Positions 41,793 through 42,942 of a stretch of 42,942 nucleotides of DNA are shown here, one piece after another (the first letter of the stretch is position 1; every line of letters starts with the position of its first letter). The position numbers and the translations under genes were made by a program. This stretch comes from an uncultured Roseburia sp. (lineage in GTDB: Bacteria; Bacillota; Clostridia; Lachnospirales; Lachnospiraceae): the NCBI GenBank assembly GCA_947383215.1, contig CANDCP010000023.1, forward strand, positions 1 to 42,942, given 5' to 3'. Under the pieces are notes generated by a model. It did no database searches. It saw only the letters and a program-made list of their open reading frames with translations, and had not been told where the DNA came from.

Positions 41793-41806
41793 GGAATATA
41801 ACCGCC
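41790..41806 (-). terminator. Small hairpin between the paralogs
   Basis: On the minus strand GGCGG-TTATATT-CCGCC is followed by GTTTTACGG, 11 nt after the stop of paralog 2. It is a weak terminator or attenuator candidate. Confidence 0.35.
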
Positions 41807-41816
41807 ATTTTTCATT

Positions 41817-42911
41817 TTATTTGCACACAACCGTCTTCGCCTTACTCCACTTTCCATAAATTGGCTGCGGCTTGCCCATTCCGTGAATGTATTTTATTGG
41901 AACATTTTTGTAATACCGCACGCGCACATAGTATCTCTTTCCTGATTCCAGGTTCTTCACGGTCTGTTTCGTTTCTTTTGTATTCACTGTCTGCACATTT
42001 GTCTTAAATTTCTTATCTGTCGACACCTGGAGCTGATATCTTCCTGCGGCTGTATTTTTCTTTGCGATTGCCTGAATCTGGCCTGCTTTTTTGCTCTTCG
42101 CCTCTTTTAAAACGCCTTTTTGCGGCGTTACGGTAAATGCAATACAGCTATCTCCCAATGTTCCTATTTGATTGATCATAAATGCTTCATTGCAAATGAA
42201 ATAATTTCCTATTTTTTTTAGTGTTCTTATTTTTTTCCCTGTTTTTCTGTCAATTACTATATCATATTTTATACAATATCTTTTTTCACTAAATATGTCA
42301 TAGTCATACTTTTCCTTTCCCACCGCCTTTACTTTGGGTATTGCTATTTCCCTGCCTGTATAAACCGCATTTACCTGCTTTAATTTTAAATACGGTTTCA
42401 ATGCGCTTACATCTCCCATTGCATGAAAACGTATCTCGTCCTTCGCTTCTGAAAACTGTCCTTTATCTGCAATCACTTCTATGTAATATGTACCGGGTTC
42501 TATAACCTCCTCCTCCGCCACACAATAACCATCTGCATCGCTTAATAAAAATGACGGATCATCATCTGTATAAGTAAATCCCAAATTTTCACCTCGAAGA
42601 TTCCATCCGATTATCTTTTGCCCCTTGTCATTTAAAAGTTTTACTTTACCCTTAGCGTCCGAATTTACATTAAATTCAAGCACTGACGTTTTCTTTGCAG
42701 TGAATTTATAATACCTTACATTGTATTCCTGTGTAAAAAAATCATCATATAATTTCACATTTTCTAACTTAATAGCCTTCTCTATTGTTGTATTTAACGG
42801 ATTTGCCTTCTCTTTCGGCTGTTTCTGTATCTCCGACGCAGAAATTCCCTGTACAAAAGATGTAGCTACAATACACAGCGCACAAAGTATTCCGATCGTT
42901 CCTTTTTTCAA
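41817..42911 (-). CDS. Secreted PPC-like/fibronectin-III-like protein, paralog 2
   Basis: 364 residues from a TTG at 42911, with the same GAGGAG context as paralog 1. Signal peptide KKGTIGILCALCIVATSFVQ, then the beta-rich pre-peptidase-C-terminal-like domain (VRYYKFTAKKTSVLEFNV, IEPGTYYIEVIADK) and the same fibronectin-III-like tail. The N-terminal two thirds is clearly diverged from paralog 1 (for example the Tyr-rich YDYDIFSEKRYCIKYDIVID segment), whereas the last third is almost identical at DNA level. It lies 55 nt upstream of paralog 1 on the same strand. Unknown function; exported. Confidence 0.75.
   Translation of the reverse strand: MKKGTIGILCALCIVATSFVQGISASEIQKQPKEKANPLNTTIEKAIKLENVKLYDDFFTQEYNVRYYKFTAKKTSVLEFNVNSDAKGKVKLLNDKGQKIIGWNLRGENLGFTYTDDDPSFLLSDADGYCVAEEEVIEPGTYYIEVIADKGQFSEAKDEIRFHAMGDVSALKPYLKLKQVNAVYTGREIAIPKVKAVGKEKYDYDIFSEKRYCIKYDIVIDRKTGKKIRTLKKIGNYFICNEAFMINQIGTLGDSCIAFTVTPQKGVLKEAKSKKAGQIQAIAKKNTAAGRYQLQVSTDKKFKTNVQTVNTKETKQTVKNLESGKRYYVRVRYYKNVPIKYIHGMGKPQPIYGKWSKAKTVVCK
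41888..42147 (-). repeat. 260-bp perfect direct repeat, copy 2
   Basis: Partner of 40744-41003; no mismatch found on reading both copies line by line. Confidence 0.95.
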
Positions 42912-42942
42912 TCCCTTATCTCCTCTTTTTCCGTAAAACGGC
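42888..42942 (-). repeat. 55-bp direct repeat, copy 2 (cut by the window edge)
   Basis: Partner of 41738-41792; identity continues to the last base of the window. Confidence 0.9.

Overview
The window looks like a chromosomal segment of a strictly anaerobic Firmicute, most likely a gut-type member of Lachnospiraceae/Clostridia. This is inferred from sequence only. Supporting signs are the large Bacillus/Clostridium-type SRP RNA with its Alu half, a reverse-domain-order rubrerythrin beside a PerR-like regulator, an NrdG2-type anaerobic RNR activase, DUF5711 and DUF6512 proteins, Big_2/NlpC-P60 surface proteins, and relics of Gram-positive conjugative transposon genes (TnpV, KTR-domain protein). 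It is mostly core genome with a few accessory patches.

Layout. 1-1000: small membrane protein pair (DUF4234, DUF2752) ending at a terminator. 1000-1470: two gene relics facing away from each other (AraC C-terminus, GH13 glucosidase fragment). 1478-4862 (minus): CvpA, DUF5711 beta-propeller and a LysM protein, all membrane/envelope. 5067-14392 (minus): a long co-directional run from one good promoter to one good terminator: OPT peptide transporter, PqqD-like protein, PepD dipeptidase, phosphofructokinase, dnaX, YbaB, recR, and split transketolase (N and C subunits). 14500-16965: secreted eight-Ig-domain NlpC/P60 hydrolase. 17123: tRNA-Ser(CGA). 17309-20022: membrane metallophosphoesterase and spermidine-synthase-like membrane protein. 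20766-24282: SbcCD/Rad50-Mre11-like pair. 24449-24711: SRP RNA, with its -35 box overlapping the tadA stop codon. 25424-26723: NrdG2 and a GNAT acetyltransferase. 26720-27703: DUF6128-like protein.

27764-28988 is a compact peroxide-stress module: PerR-like regulator and reverse rubrerythrin, whose promoters share geometry and an almost identical 19-bp operator. 28990-30890 is a decayed mobile-element patch (frameshifted TnpV and truncated KTR relic) enclosing an intact TetR-CPBP protease pair. 30965-36131 holds a small unknown protein, a YbhN-type flippase-like protein, a zinc-dependent phospholipase C family protein, a GPH sugar transporter, a patatin and NfeD. 36238-40530: MarR regulator divergent from a heterodimeric ABC exporter, with a palindrome over the exporter start point. 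40673-end: two tandem secreted paralogs sharing 260 bp of perfectly identical DNA; the duplication appears to run off the right edge.

No CRISPR array, integrase, replication origin or known antiphage system was recognised. The most intriguing less-characterised items are the MPN-like/LysM membrane protein, the orphan PqqD in a peptide-utilisation operon, the membrane-inserted Rad50-like ATPase and the tandem PPC-Fn3 paralogs.
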